Translations under genes and position numbers: made by a program | Assembly (NCBI GenBank): GCA_029243545.1 | Contig: JAQWRV010000018.1 | Span: 1 to 64,000 of the forward strand | Length of the DNA stretch: 64,000 nucleotides | Origin: Rhodospirillaceae bacterium | Lineage (GTDB): Bacteria > Pseudomonadota > Alphaproteobacteria > Rhodospirillales > Rhodospirillaceae | Direction: 5' to 3' | The notes under the pieces: generated by a model | Databases searched by the model: none | What the model was told of the DNA's origin: nothing | What the model saw: the letters and a program-made list of their open reading frames with translations, nothing else | Part shown: piece by piece, positions 52,973-61,167 of the stretch | How the letters are laid out: every line of letters starts with the position of its first letter | How positions within the stretch are numbered: position 1 is the first letter of the stretch

Positions 52973-53734
52973 ATGAGTTTTAGACCCGACGTCCGATCCC
53001 ATTATTCATCGCGGCGAAAAGCGTTGAGAGGCGCTGCAGGATTGAGTATAGCGGCGCTGAGCACGCGCCTATTCACGGTCAAAGGTGCGTTTGCCGAGGC
53101 GCTGACTCCAACCGGACAATCCGGTGAAGGGCCTCTTTATCCTGACAAAATGCCGCGGGACACGGATAACGATCTGATCTTGGTGAATGATGCTATCACA
53201 CCCGGTATCGGCGAGATCACACATTTATCCGGCCGCATTCTCGATCGTACCGGCACGCCGATGCGCAACACTTTTGTCGAGATCTGGCAATGTGACTCGC
53301 AAGGTGTTTATAGACATACCAGTCACGAGGAGCGCTATGGCGAAAACTACGATCATAACTTCCAAGGCTATGGCCGCTTCCTAACAGACTCCTCCGGAGG
53401 GTATTATTTTCGCACGATCAAGCCTGTTATTTATGGTACCAATGGGGTGCTACGCACACCTCACATTCATTTTGCCGTGAGCAAAAACGGTGAGCGGATT
53501 TTCACCACCGAGATGAACATCAAAGATCATCCCGAAAATGAAACTGACATCGTCTTCAAACGGCGCACGGAAGTAGAAAAGAAAAGCGTATCGATGGACT
53601 TTGTGCCTTTGCCGGACTCAACCACTGGCGAACTTAGTTGTGACTTCGATATTGTTCTCGGCGTGACAGCAAATGACACAGATGGTGGGACGCTCAAAGG
53701 TGGTATCGGCGCGTCAACGTGGAATAGAGGTTAG
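52973..53734 (+). CDS. Tat-exported intradiol ring-cleavage dioxygenase
   Basis: A 253-residue relative of protocatechuate 3,4-dioxygenase. The signal YSSRRKALRGAAGL has twin arginines. The intradiol fold is marked by LSGRILDRTGTPMRNTFVEI, WQCDSQGVYRH with the first iron tyrosine nearby, YYFRTIKPVIYG with the second, and TPHIHFAVSKNG with the two histidine ligands. All four iron ligands thus appear present. It should cleave a catechol-type ring outside the cytoplasm, an uncommon site. It has a GGGAGGCA ribosome site and stands alone. Confidence 0.92.
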   Translation: MSFRPDVRSHYSSRRKALRGAAGLSIAALSTRLFTVKGAFAEALTPTGQSGEGPLYPDKMPRDTDNDLILVNDAITPGIGEITHLSGRILDRTGTPMRNTFVEIWQCDSQGVYRHTSHEERYGENYDHNFQGYGRFLTDSSGGYYFRTIKPVIYGTNGVLRTPHIHFAVSKNGERIFTTEMNIKDHPENETDIVFKRRTEVEKKSVSMDFVPLPDSTTGELSCDFDIVLGVTANDTDGGTLKGGIGASTWNRG

Positions 53735-53928
53735 AAAAAAGAGCTTGCAGCTTAACGTGAGCAGCTGCCGACTAATTCATCATCTACTCACCAGTTATTA
53801 CTATGTACTGAAGCCATAGCAGTGAATAGTTTCACTGGAACGCCTGATTTAGTGGATCATGGATAGCTTTATAATATTTTATCTTTAACTTCCTTACTTT
53901 CGGAACATGCCTTATCGCGAGTGACGTA

Positions 53929-54263
53929 TTGGTATACGAAAGATCAACTAGTTTGAAAGTTGAATCAGAGTTTAAGTTATTCAGAGCCCTAAGTATTCTC
54001 TTGCCACTGCCACTCTCAATTGGGCTATTCTTAGAATCTGACCTTGGACAGAAAATTATTCCTTGCAATATGTCGGCAATAATATGCGATGAACCCGCAC
54101 CTTTGTGGCAGATCGCAAAATTCTTTCAGAGATTCCTTTCTATCAGTCTTTTATTTGGCTCTTTTTTACCATTACGTTTCTGATTCTTTGTAATTGGATT
54201 TGGGCTGCTTATGCAGTTCGTTATTTAAAGCAAAGACCCAAGACGGATGAAAAGTCTCATTAG
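53929..54263 (+). pseudogene. frameshifted AT-rich membrane protein gene (tentative)
   Basis: The 560-base gap here is AT-rich. One frame starting at 53929 (TTG or GTA region) encodes KLFRALSILLPLPLSIGLFL and runs to about 54110. A second frame from a TGA at 54090 to TAG 54261-54263 encodes FVADRKILSEIPFYQSFIWL, then FFTITFLILCNWIWAAYAV and a charged tail KQRPKTDEKSH, which looks like a true membrane-protein end. Together they could be one small gene split by a frameshift. No family is recognised. The flanks 53735-53928 and 54264-54301 show nothing. Confidence 0.35.
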
Positions 54264-54301
54264 GTTTTTTAGATCAGTCTCAGCCGCAGTCGTCAAATTT
54301 A

Positions 54302-55675
54302 CTAAATCATCACCGTTCTTCTGCCGGTATCGTTGATCGGCTCGGCGCCGTCTTCGGTGATCAGCATGAGGTCTTCCAGGTGCGACGAGCCACCCATGCC
54401 AGTCGCGCCCATGGGGCAATCCACACTCAACACCATACGCGGCTCAAGCACCATATCTTCACGTGGCGGCGAGCCCATGTTGCCGACGTGATCGGCGTGA
54501 TAGAGGCCGACCGAGTGCGGCGTGAACGAAATAGAGAAATCCGCGCCCATCTTGCGCAGGGCGTCTTGGCCCATTTTTTTGACTTCAGAGAATTTTAAAC
54601 CTGGTTTGAGATTCTCGCGCACATGATCCCAGGATTTTCCGGTAAGCTCTGACACGCGCTGCATTTGCTTAGAGGTCTCGCCGATGTGCACCGCGCGGGC
54701 ATAGTCGCCGTGGTAGCCCATGTATTCACTGACGCAATCGATGGAGAAACACTGACCATCGCTCAGCGTTGCTTCATAGGTGGGTGAACTGACCCGGTCG
54801 ATAACCATAAACACTCCGCGCATACCCCGCGCTGCAACGGCAGCGAAATACGACGCGCGAAGTTCCCGCACATCAGCCCCCGCGCGGACTGCGGCAGCGG
54901 CCTGCAGCGCACCATCGGCGTTGGCCTGAGCGGCATAGCGCATGAGGGTGATTTCCGCATCAGACTTGACCGGACGGATACGACGCAACGCATCATCAGC
55001 AGAGACAACCGTGGCCCGTTCTGCGGCATCCATAACCGAGCGCATGACCGGCTCCACATCCGCAGCAATGCGACCCTTATCGACGCCGGTATCCTTCAGC
55101 GCATTGGCCAGGGCGTATTTGAGATTAGGCCGCGCCGCTTCGGCCCGTACCGCACGCTCAATAATGCTAAGGCGAGTGGTTTCAATGAAATCCAACGGGG
55201 CCTGTTCGAGATTGGGATAAAGCGGCAGCTGGTCGAGACTCATTTCAGCGTCGTCCAAGTCCGCTCCCGGCCCAGCGAAAAGATAAGCTGGATAGTCCAG
55301 ATGCCGGTGGTCCATAGCGATTGTGTAGTAGTATAGAAACGACGGCGCGATCAGTGACAGGCGCTGCTTCGGATTACGGGTGATGACTGCATAGACGCCG
55401 GGTGTGTGGCCCATCTTGGTTGCCGTCAAGTCAAGCCCCGTGGCGTGATAGAGATTGGTGCCGGAGCCGACGACGATGGCGTCAAGACCGAGCTCGGCCA
55501 TGATTTTGTCGGCCTGTTCGAAGTTCATACGCGGACCCAGCACGGGTGGCGGCACGCTGGCGGCAAGTGAGAGCGCCGGTGCGACGGCCTGGGCAGGCGT
55601 GATAAGGCCAGTTGCACTTGTCGCTGCAAGCCCTCCGAGAACCTGACGGCGATCAATCCCCGTTAAGTTTGGCAT
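54302..55675 (-). CDS. Tat-exported M24 peptidase-like protein 1
   Basis: A 457-residue pita-bread-fold protein with an N-terminal creatinase-like domain. The signal is IDRRQVLGGLAATSA. Metal-site positions read IDCVSEYMGYHGDYARAV (two aspartates), FTPHSVGLYHADHVG (histidine), SVDCPM where aminopeptidase P has glutamate, and SSHLEDLML with the final glutamate. Aspartate replacing the fourth ligand is shared with the two paralogues beside it. It is likely an exported prolidase/Xaa-Pro or C-N hydrolase of unknown substrate. It follows the paralogue at 55707 by 31 bases in a leftward pair. Confidence 0.88.
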   Translation of the reverse strand: MPNLTGIDRRQVLGGLAATSATGLITPAQAVAPALSLAASVPPPVLGPRMNFEQADKIMAELGLDAIVVGSGTNLYHATGLDLTATKMGHTPGVYAVITRNPKQRLSLIAPSFLYYYTIAMDHRHLDYPAYLFAGPGADLDDAEMSLDQLPLYPNLEQAPLDFIETTRLSIIERAVRAEAARPNLKYALANALKDTGVDKGRIAADVEPVMRSVMDAAERATVVSADDALRRIRPVKSDAEITLMRYAAQANADGALQAAAAVRAGADVRELRASYFAAVAARGMRGVFMVIDRVSSPTYEATLSDGQCFSIDCVSEYMGYHGDYARAVHIGETSKQMQRVSELTGKSWDHVRENLKPGLKFSEVKKMGQDALRKMGADFSISFTPHSVGLYHADHVGNMGSPPREDMVLEPRMVLSVDCPMGATGMGGSSHLEDLMLITEDGAEPINDTGRRTVMI

Positions 55676-55706
55676 AACGTGCTCCTTATTCTTTAGCCCT
55701 TGCCCA

Positions 55707-57110
55707 TCAAAGAATAATGAAGGGGTCGCGTTCGGTGTTGAACGGTTCGTAACCGGTTTTCTTCACCCGGAAGAGATCTTCGTTGTGGCCACAGCCGTAA
55801 CCCACTTCGAGGTACGGCAGATCGACTGTGAGCACCATGTTTTCTTGCAGCACATGATCGAAGGACGGCACGCCGAAATCCACCAGGCTGCGGGGATTAT
55901 CATCATGCTGTAGGCCGACCGAATGCGGCGTGACGAACACCGCGTAGTCTGGCATGCCGGCTTTGATCATGGTCTGCAAACCGATCTTTCGCAGCTCGGA
56001 GTACCTCACCCCAGGCTTGATGGCATCGAACACGGCCTCGCGGGCGAGCTGATTGGCGCGGCGGCGCGTCTCCACTTCTTTGTTTGGTTCGCCAATGATG
56101 AAGGTGCGGGCAATATCGCCCATGTATCCTTTGTAGCTGCTAACGGCATCCACAAGGAACGGTTTGCCTGCAACCATCTCGCCGTCGGGGAAGCCGCCGC
56201 CTGGGAAACCAGCAATGAAACTATTCACGTGGTTGCCGCGAATAGCGCATTCGGCGAGGAAGATCTGTTCGATATCACTATGACGCATACCGGCTTCGAT
56301 GGCGTTGATTGTAGCCAGGCAAGCTTCGCCGTTGTTCCAGCTGCCAAGGCGCTGATAGGCCAACTCCTGTTCGGTTTTGACCATGCGGATCAGCTGAAAG
56401 ATGCCGTAGCCATCAACCAATTCGATATCAACCAGATCGGTCTGAGCGAGGACGTCAGCGATGCGCATATCATCGACAGCGACGCGGCCCTTGGTGATGC
56501 CTTGGGCCTTAAGCGCACGGGCCAAAGCCCAGGCCTGGCTGGCAGCGAGATTGTCAGCATGCTCGGCCTGGGACGCAGCCCAACGTTTTTCCCGCGACGT
56601 CAACTCAATATCGTCGCGGACATGATACGTGCGGCTGCGGCCGCTGGGTGGCTCGACGGGAATACCATTGGCGTCCCGTTCAATCCCTCCGTCACCGCCG
56701 AAACCGTAGGCCATTAGCTCTGCGGTTTCACGGTCGCCGTTGGCGATATCCCAGGCGACATTAGACCCACTGATGAGATAAACGGGCATGTCGGGATCGC
56801 GCGCAAAACTGGCGAGGCCGGTGTTTTGACTCTGGAACTTCACTCCGATGGTGGTGATGTTGGTCAGATAAAAAACGTTGATGGGATCAAGCGCGATCAT
56901 GCCGGCCAGCCCGTATTCCTCAAGCACATCATGGGCGCGCTCTTTGTTGACCAGGGCCTTGCCGTCGATGGCGGGTTTCGGTGCTGTATGGCCCACAGGC
57001 TTATCCGCCGAACTTACATCTTGCTCCGAGTCCGCGCGTGCTGCAGCTGGTATGGCAAGCGCCGACGTGGCGGCGAAACTTCCCAAAGCTGCACGTCTGT
57101 TCATGGACAT
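55707..57110 (-). CDS. Tat-exported M24 peptidase-like protein 2
   Basis: A 467-residue paralogue. MSMNRRAALGSFAATSALA is the Tat signal. Metal-site segments are VDAVSSYKGYMGDIARTF, TPHSVGLQHDDNP, LTVDLPYLEVGYG and GHNEDLFRV. The N-terminal domain has LEEYGLAGMIALDPINVFYL, as in creatinase and prolidase relatives. The ATG at 57110 is preferred because AGGGAG lies five bases upstream; the longer frame adds eight residues before it. It is divergent from the third copy at 57282, sharing a 171-base promoter gap. Confidence 0.88.
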   Translation of the reverse strand: MSMNRRAALGSFAATSALAIPAAARADSEQDVSSADKPVGHTAPKPAIDGKALVNKERAHDVLEEYGLAGMIALDPINVFYLTNITTIGVKFQSQNTGLASFARDPDMPVYLISGSNVAWDIANGDRETAELMAYGFGGDGGIERDANGIPVEPPSGRSRTYHVRDDIELTSREKRWAASQAEHADNLAASQAWALARALKAQGITKGRVAVDDMRIADVLAQTDLVDIELVDGYGIFQLIRMVKTEQELAYQRLGSWNNGEACLATINAIEAGMRHSDIEQIFLAECAIRGNHVNSFIAGFPGGGFPDGEMVAGKPFLVDAVSSYKGYMGDIARTFIIGEPNKEVETRRRANQLAREAVFDAIKPGVRYSELRKIGLQTMIKAGMPDYAVFVTPHSVGLQHDDNPRSLVDFGVPSFDHVLQENMVLTVDLPYLEVGYGCGHNEDLFRVKKTGYEPFNTERDPFIIL

Positions 57111-57281
57111 GTTCTCTCCCTGATGCGTTTTCATTAATGGCGATGATACGCCTATTGGCTTTTATTGGCACACAGTAGTTCTGCCCGGCCACAACCCGAG
57201 CAAAAGGGACGCAGCCCTTGCCGTGCCTGGCTGTGCGGGTGAGGATGAGCGCTGAATTCAAGGTTTAGGCGGAGACCGGAC

Positions 57282-58682
57282 ATGCAAAGAAGAACCATTC
57301 TCAAAAGCGGCGCAGCTGCGGCAGGCGCAGCCGCGCTTGTATCTGGTGCAACAAGTGCAAATCCCGCTGCAGCGGCTAAGATCGGCATGCATATAACACC
57401 GGTCGGCAATGAGCTGGACTCCCTGATGCAGCCGCTGGTCAACACCGCGCAGGCCCAGGCGGTGATGGAGGAGTATGACCTGGCCGGCATGCTCGCGCTT
57501 AATCCAGTCAATGTGTACTACCTGACCAACACCACAGCCATCGGCACAAAGATGCGGTGGCAGTATCCCTCCTTCGCCACATTACCGCGCGATCCCAACC
57601 AGCCGACGTTCCTGGTTGTCACCTCGGGCATGCTGTGGGACATCGTCAACGGTGACCGTTGGGTGCCCGACGTGATTCCCTATACCGGCCCAATCAACGC
57701 CGGTGAGTACATGGGTGACGATGCGTTGCCACTCAGTGTCAAACCCAAGGCGGCGAACCGGCAACGGGTGGTGGATGAGCCCTCCCCCCTCACCGCGCGC
57801 GAACAACGTTGGATTGACAGCGGCAAAAACTATCAGCCCTCACCCACACCCGAATGGGGCCTGGTCCGGGCGATGAAAGAATCAGGCATCACCAAGGGCC
57901 GTGTCGCGGTTGATGACATGCGCATTGCACACCTGCTCAACCGCATCGGCATGGCCGATGATATTGAATTCATCGACGGCGATAATCTGTTCCGGCGTAT
58001 TCGCTACATCAAATCCGCGCCCGAGATTGAACTCATGCGTCTCGCCGGTGCAAAGAACGCGGACGCCGCGCTGGCGACGGCGCGCTCCATCGAAAAAGGC
58101 ATGAGCTACTTCGACATCGAACGCCGCTTCGGTGCCGAGTGCGCGCTACGCGGCAGCACTATCACTTTTATCCTTGCCGGCGTAACACTTGGACTTTTAC
58201 CCGATGCAGAAGTGGTGCCGGGTAAACCGTTTCTCATCGATGCGGTGTCGAACTTCCGCGAATACCACGGCGACTTTGCCCGGACCATCGTACTTGGCGA
58301 ACCGAGCAAGACTGTGCAGCTGCGGGCCAATGCACAGCAGGCGGCACGGGAAGCGACGTTCAATACACTCAAGCCCGGCACGCGCTATTCGGACATTATG
58401 AAAGCCGGGTTCGAGGCCTACAAGAAAGCCGGCGGCAACCCGGACACCCTGATCGTCAATCCACATTCCCTTGGGCTGCAACACACCGACCAGCCTTATT
58501 CTGACAAGAACCCTTGGCGCGGCGGCGAGGATCTAGTGCTGAAAAAGGACATGGTCATCACCGTCGATCTGCCATTTATCGAAGTGGGCTTCGGCGCCGG
58601 GCATAACGAGGATCTTCTGCTCATCACCGAGACCGGATACGAGGTCATGCATTCGGAAGAGCAGCCGCTGGTGATTGTGTAA
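57282..58682 (+). CDS. Tat-exported M24 peptidase-like protein 3
   Basis: A 466-residue paralogue, closest to copy 2. MQRRTILKSGAAAAGAA is the Tat signal. The N-terminal domain has MEEYDLAGMLALNPVNVYYL, nearly the same as copy 2. Metal-site segments are IDAVSNFREYHGDFARTI, NPHSLGLQHTDQP, ITVDLPFIEVGFGAG and GHNEDLLLI. All three copies thus carry the same D-D-H-D-E set. The long strongly similar pair on opposite strands around a shared gap suggests duplication with inversion. Confidence 0.88.
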   Translation: MQRRTILKSGAAAAGAAALVSGATSANPAAAAKIGMHITPVGNELDSLMQPLVNTAQAQAVMEEYDLAGMLALNPVNVYYLTNTTAIGTKMRWQYPSFATLPRDPNQPTFLVVTSGMLWDIVNGDRWVPDVIPYTGPINAGEYMGDDALPLSVKPKAANRQRVVDEPSPLTAREQRWIDSGKNYQPSPTPEWGLVRAMKESGITKGRVAVDDMRIAHLLNRIGMADDIEFIDGDNLFRRIRYIKSAPEIELMRLAGAKNADAALATARSIEKGMSYFDIERRFGAECALRGSTITFILAGVTLGLLPDAEVVPGKPFLIDAVSNFREYHGDFARTIVLGEPSKTVQLRANAQQAAREATFNTLKPGTRYSDIMKAGFEAYKKAGGNPDTLIVNPHSLGLQHTDQPYSDKNPWRGGEDLVLKKDMVITVDLPFIEVGFGAGHNEDLLLITETGYEVMHSEEQPLVIV

Positions 58683-59049
58683 TTCTTCATCGTGTAGGCC
58701 TGATTGAGCGCCCTGAGGGCTTTACCCTACGCGGTGCCGTCGGCGAATTGTTTGAAGTGGTGCAGGCGTAAACAGAATGAGCCTTCGCCAGCGATTTCGA
58801 GCATCGTTGTGGTGTCCTATGTCCGCTTTCGGGGGTAGACAGGTCGACCCAAACTAAAAGTTTGCTGGGGTTCTGACAGAAATTTCCCTAAATACGGTAA
58901 TCAGGGGGATTTCAAACAATATCAGGGATACCAGCTAGAACTCTCGGACGCGTCGTAAAACCGGATGTGATAAATGGAAGGGGCATGATTATGACATTAA
59001 TCCGTATGGGATTCTGCATCGGTCTAGTAACAAAGATAACGGTAAACAG
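58683..59049. other. intergenic region with a possible gene-tail remnant
   Basis: On the plus strand, frame from about 58684 to TAA at 58769-58771 reads like a protein end (HRVGLIERPEGFTLRGAVGE, then LFEVVQA) but has no start and abuts the M24 stop, so it may be a leftover 3' end. The remaining 280 bases to the convergent FGE-like gene hold no coding frame that I can support. Confidence 0.35.
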
Positions 59050-60006
59050 TTAGTTCAAGTCTCGTGCCAATCGAAAACCGAACATGAAGTAAGCCAACCC
59101 GGCAGGATCTCGTCCTCGTAGCGTTGGTCGATGTCGTGACACACGGGTCCGCCAACTGCCACTGCGCACCGCCCTCTTCTCACAAACGCCCGGCGCCTGC
59201 CAGGCTGATCCGTCAACCGGCTCGTCAGAATAAGGCAACACGGAACAATCTTCATTCCACTCCCACACGTTGCCGATCGTGTCATAGAGGCCAAATGCGT
59301 TCGGTGTGAATTGGCCGACAGGTGCAACCGTATGAAACCCGTCGTCACACGCTACAGCAGTGGCAGCTGCGTTCGTGCCGATTTTTGAACGTGGGTCTGT
59401 CAAGCCTGACTGATCAAAGACATTGCCGTACTGACATATTTGAGCCTCGTCATCACCCCATGGCCAGACTGCTGTCGATCCGGCTTTAGCGGAATACTCC
59501 CATTCCGCTTCCGTCAACATGCGATAGGGCAACCCCGTGTGCCCCGCCAGCCAAAGCGTGTACGCCTTGGCATCATTCCAATCAACACAGACGACCGGCT
59601 CATCATCAGCCACTTCGGTTCCGATACCAGGGTTGCGCCAGGTGACCCCATCCACCGGATCGCGCCCGCCTGAGGCAACGCACCCGTTGGTCGCGCTGTA
59701 TCCCGTCGCCTCAACAAAGACAGCGTACTGCGCGTTGGTAACTTCAAAGCGGCCCGCAGCAAATGACTTTGATATTGTGACAGATCGAATTGGCCCTTCA
59801 GGGCGCAAACCCTCCCGCATTTGCTCCTTGCGATCAGACCCCATCTGAAAAGTGCCGTCAGGAATGACAACCATTTCGGGGCAGTCTGCGCAGTCTCGGA
59901 AGCTTGCGCCCGGCGACAACGACAGGGGTTGAGCACTTAATGCCTGGCCCAAGAATGTCGCTAGAACAGCTGATAGAGCCAATACTGGTAGATGCACCAT
60001 ATTCAT
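59050..60006 (-). CDS. exported formylglycine-generating-enzyme-like protein 1
   Basis: A 318-residue SUMF1/FGE-sulfatase-domain protein with a signal peptide (LALSAVLATFLGQALSAQ). Family marks are MVVIPDGTFQMGSD near the start, RFEVTNAQYAVFVEATGY, VCVDWNDAKAYTLWLAGHTG, LTEAEWEYSAKAGSTAVWPW, GLYDTIGNVWEWNEDC and the C-terminal VRSGSW. No sulfatase gene is in the window, and many members act in other oxidations or only bind. Start ATG 60006 is supported by a GGAGGGGG site upstream. It is the downstream member of a tandem pair. Confidence 0.88.
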   Translation of the reverse strand: MNMVHLPVLALSAVLATFLGQALSAQPLSLSPGASFRDCADCPEMVVIPDGTFQMGSDRKEQMREGLRPEGPIRSVTISKSFAAGRFEVTNAQYAVFVEATGYSATNGCVASGGRDPVDGVTWRNPGIGTEVADDEPVVCVDWNDAKAYTLWLAGHTGLPYRMLTEAEWEYSAKAGSTAVWPWGDDEAQICQYGNVFDQSGLTDPRSKIGTNAAATAVACDDGFHTVAPVGQFTPNAFGLYDTIGNVWEWNEDCSVLPYSDEPVDGSAWQAPGVCEKRAVRSGSWRTRVSRHRPTLRGRDPAGLAYFMFGFRLARDLN

Positions 60007-60147
60007 AATCCAACCCCCTCCTTCGCCTGTATCCTTGAGAGTACGAATCAAACGGTCGGTATTGCAAACGGTTTGGAGGGTGGAGCAAGGTCTACTCTAG
60101 GTGCAACAGCAGACACCGCACCTCTTCGTTTATTGCTTCACCACACC

Positions 60148-61152
60148 TTATGGGGCTGATGATTTCTCCACTTCGGCGGCCATACGGAAACCGATCCAGC
60201 TTTGCCGCATGGTGCGCGATTTGGGTCCGCCACGTGTGGATGACCGCGTGAACAGCGGGCCGGTTCCATAAGCCCCGCCGCGCAACGGGCTTTCGTCGCA
60301 GAACCCGGTGCTCGCCGCCGCGCCATCAGCGGGCAGCGCATCGTGATTGATCGTCCAGCAATCGGCCACCCATTCCCAGGCATTGCCAATCATGTCGTAA
60401 AGACCCCAGGCGTTGGGCTGCCGCATACCCGCGGGTGACGTATACAGATATGTGTCGTCGCAGGCGTGATTAGCGCGCGCCGGATGCACAGCGGCCAAGG
60501 TAGCGTCGGCGATGTTGGCATAGGTGCAGGCGTCGGCACCGCTATTGCCCCAGGGATAAGCGGTCGTGCTGCCAGCGCGGGAAGCATATTCCCATTGGGC
60601 TTCGGTGGGCAGGGCATAGGTGCGCCCAGTGATTTGCGTCAGCCAGGCCGCATAGGTTTCGGCATCGTCTTTTGACACACAGACGGCCGGATGATCATTG
60701 CCTTGCGGAATACCGTCATCGGCCCAGGGATTTCCGTTGTCGAGGGTATCCAAATCTCCCGCCCAGACCATGCAATGGAGTTCGGTTGTGTGGCCCGTTG
60801 CCTTGACGAATTCCGCAAACTGATCACGGGTGACTTCAAACACACCTATAGCGAAGGGTTGGGCGATGGTGACTTTCTTTTGCGGTGGCTCCCACAAGAT
60901 GCGCGCGCTTTTGATGGGACGGTTCCACGGCAGGGTGTTCACTTGAGCTGCTGGCGTGCCCATGGTGAACGTTCCGGCCGGAACAATTTTCATCTCAGGG
61001 CAGACGGCGCAATCGCGGAGAAAGCCCGCAGGCAAGTCGTTATTCAAATCGCGCGCCACCTGAAGCGGGTCGCTTGACTGTTGCGCACATCCACTTAGGA
61101 CGGCAACGAAACCGGTCAAAAAAAGAAGCATGATGCGTGGAACTGTGATCAT
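60148..61152 (-). CDS. formylglycine-generating-enzyme-like lipoprotein 2
   Basis: A 334-residue SUMF1-domain paralogue of the preceding protein. The N-terminus ends in the lipobox LSGC, so it should be lipid-anchored in a membrane. Domain marks are KIVPAGTFTMGTPA, VFEVTRDQFAEFVKATGH, VCVSKDDAETYAAWLTQITG, ALPTEAQWEYASRAGSTTAY, GLYDMIGNAWEWVADC and LRGGAYG. The true start is ATG 61152 with AGAGG eight bases upstream; a GTG three codons earlier is less likely. It lies 15 bases after the exported NAD(P)-fold gene and 141 bases before its copy. Confidence 0.88.
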   Translation of the reverse strand: MITVPRIMLLFLTGFVAVLSGCAQQSSDPLQVARDLNNDLPAGFLRDCAVCPEMKIVPAGTFTMGTPAAQVNTLPWNRPIKSARILWEPPQKKVTIAQPFAIGVFEVTRDQFAEFVKATGHTTELHCMVWAGDLDTLDNGNPWADDGIPQGNDHPAVCVSKDDAETYAAWLTQITGRTYALPTEAQWEYASRAGSTTAYPWGNSGADACTYANIADATLAAVHPARANHACDDTYLYTSPAGMRQPNAWGLYDMIGNAWEWVADCWTINHDALPADGAAASTGFCDESPLRGGAYGTGPLFTRSSTRGGPKSRTMRQSWIGFRMAAEVEKSSAP

Positions 61153-61167
61153 GACATGCACCTCTAT

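Noticed and set aside
53832-54068. A 78-codon minus-strand frame in the AT-rich patch
   Set aside because: It has no ribosome site or recognisable motif and conflicts with the more protein-like plus-strand frames.
16519-54263. Reassignment of TGA or TAG to tryptophan as an explanation of the in-frame stops
   Set aside because: Many intact genes in the window end in TGA or TAG and use TGG normally, and one interrupting codon is TAA, so decay or sequence error is simpler.
54302-58682. The M24 proteins as DMSP lyase DddP
   Set aside because: DddP has an extra aspartate in a D-x-D arrangement at the first metal position; these proteins read VDAVS or IDCVS there, and the Tat signals and N-terminal domains fit creatinase/prolidase relatives better.
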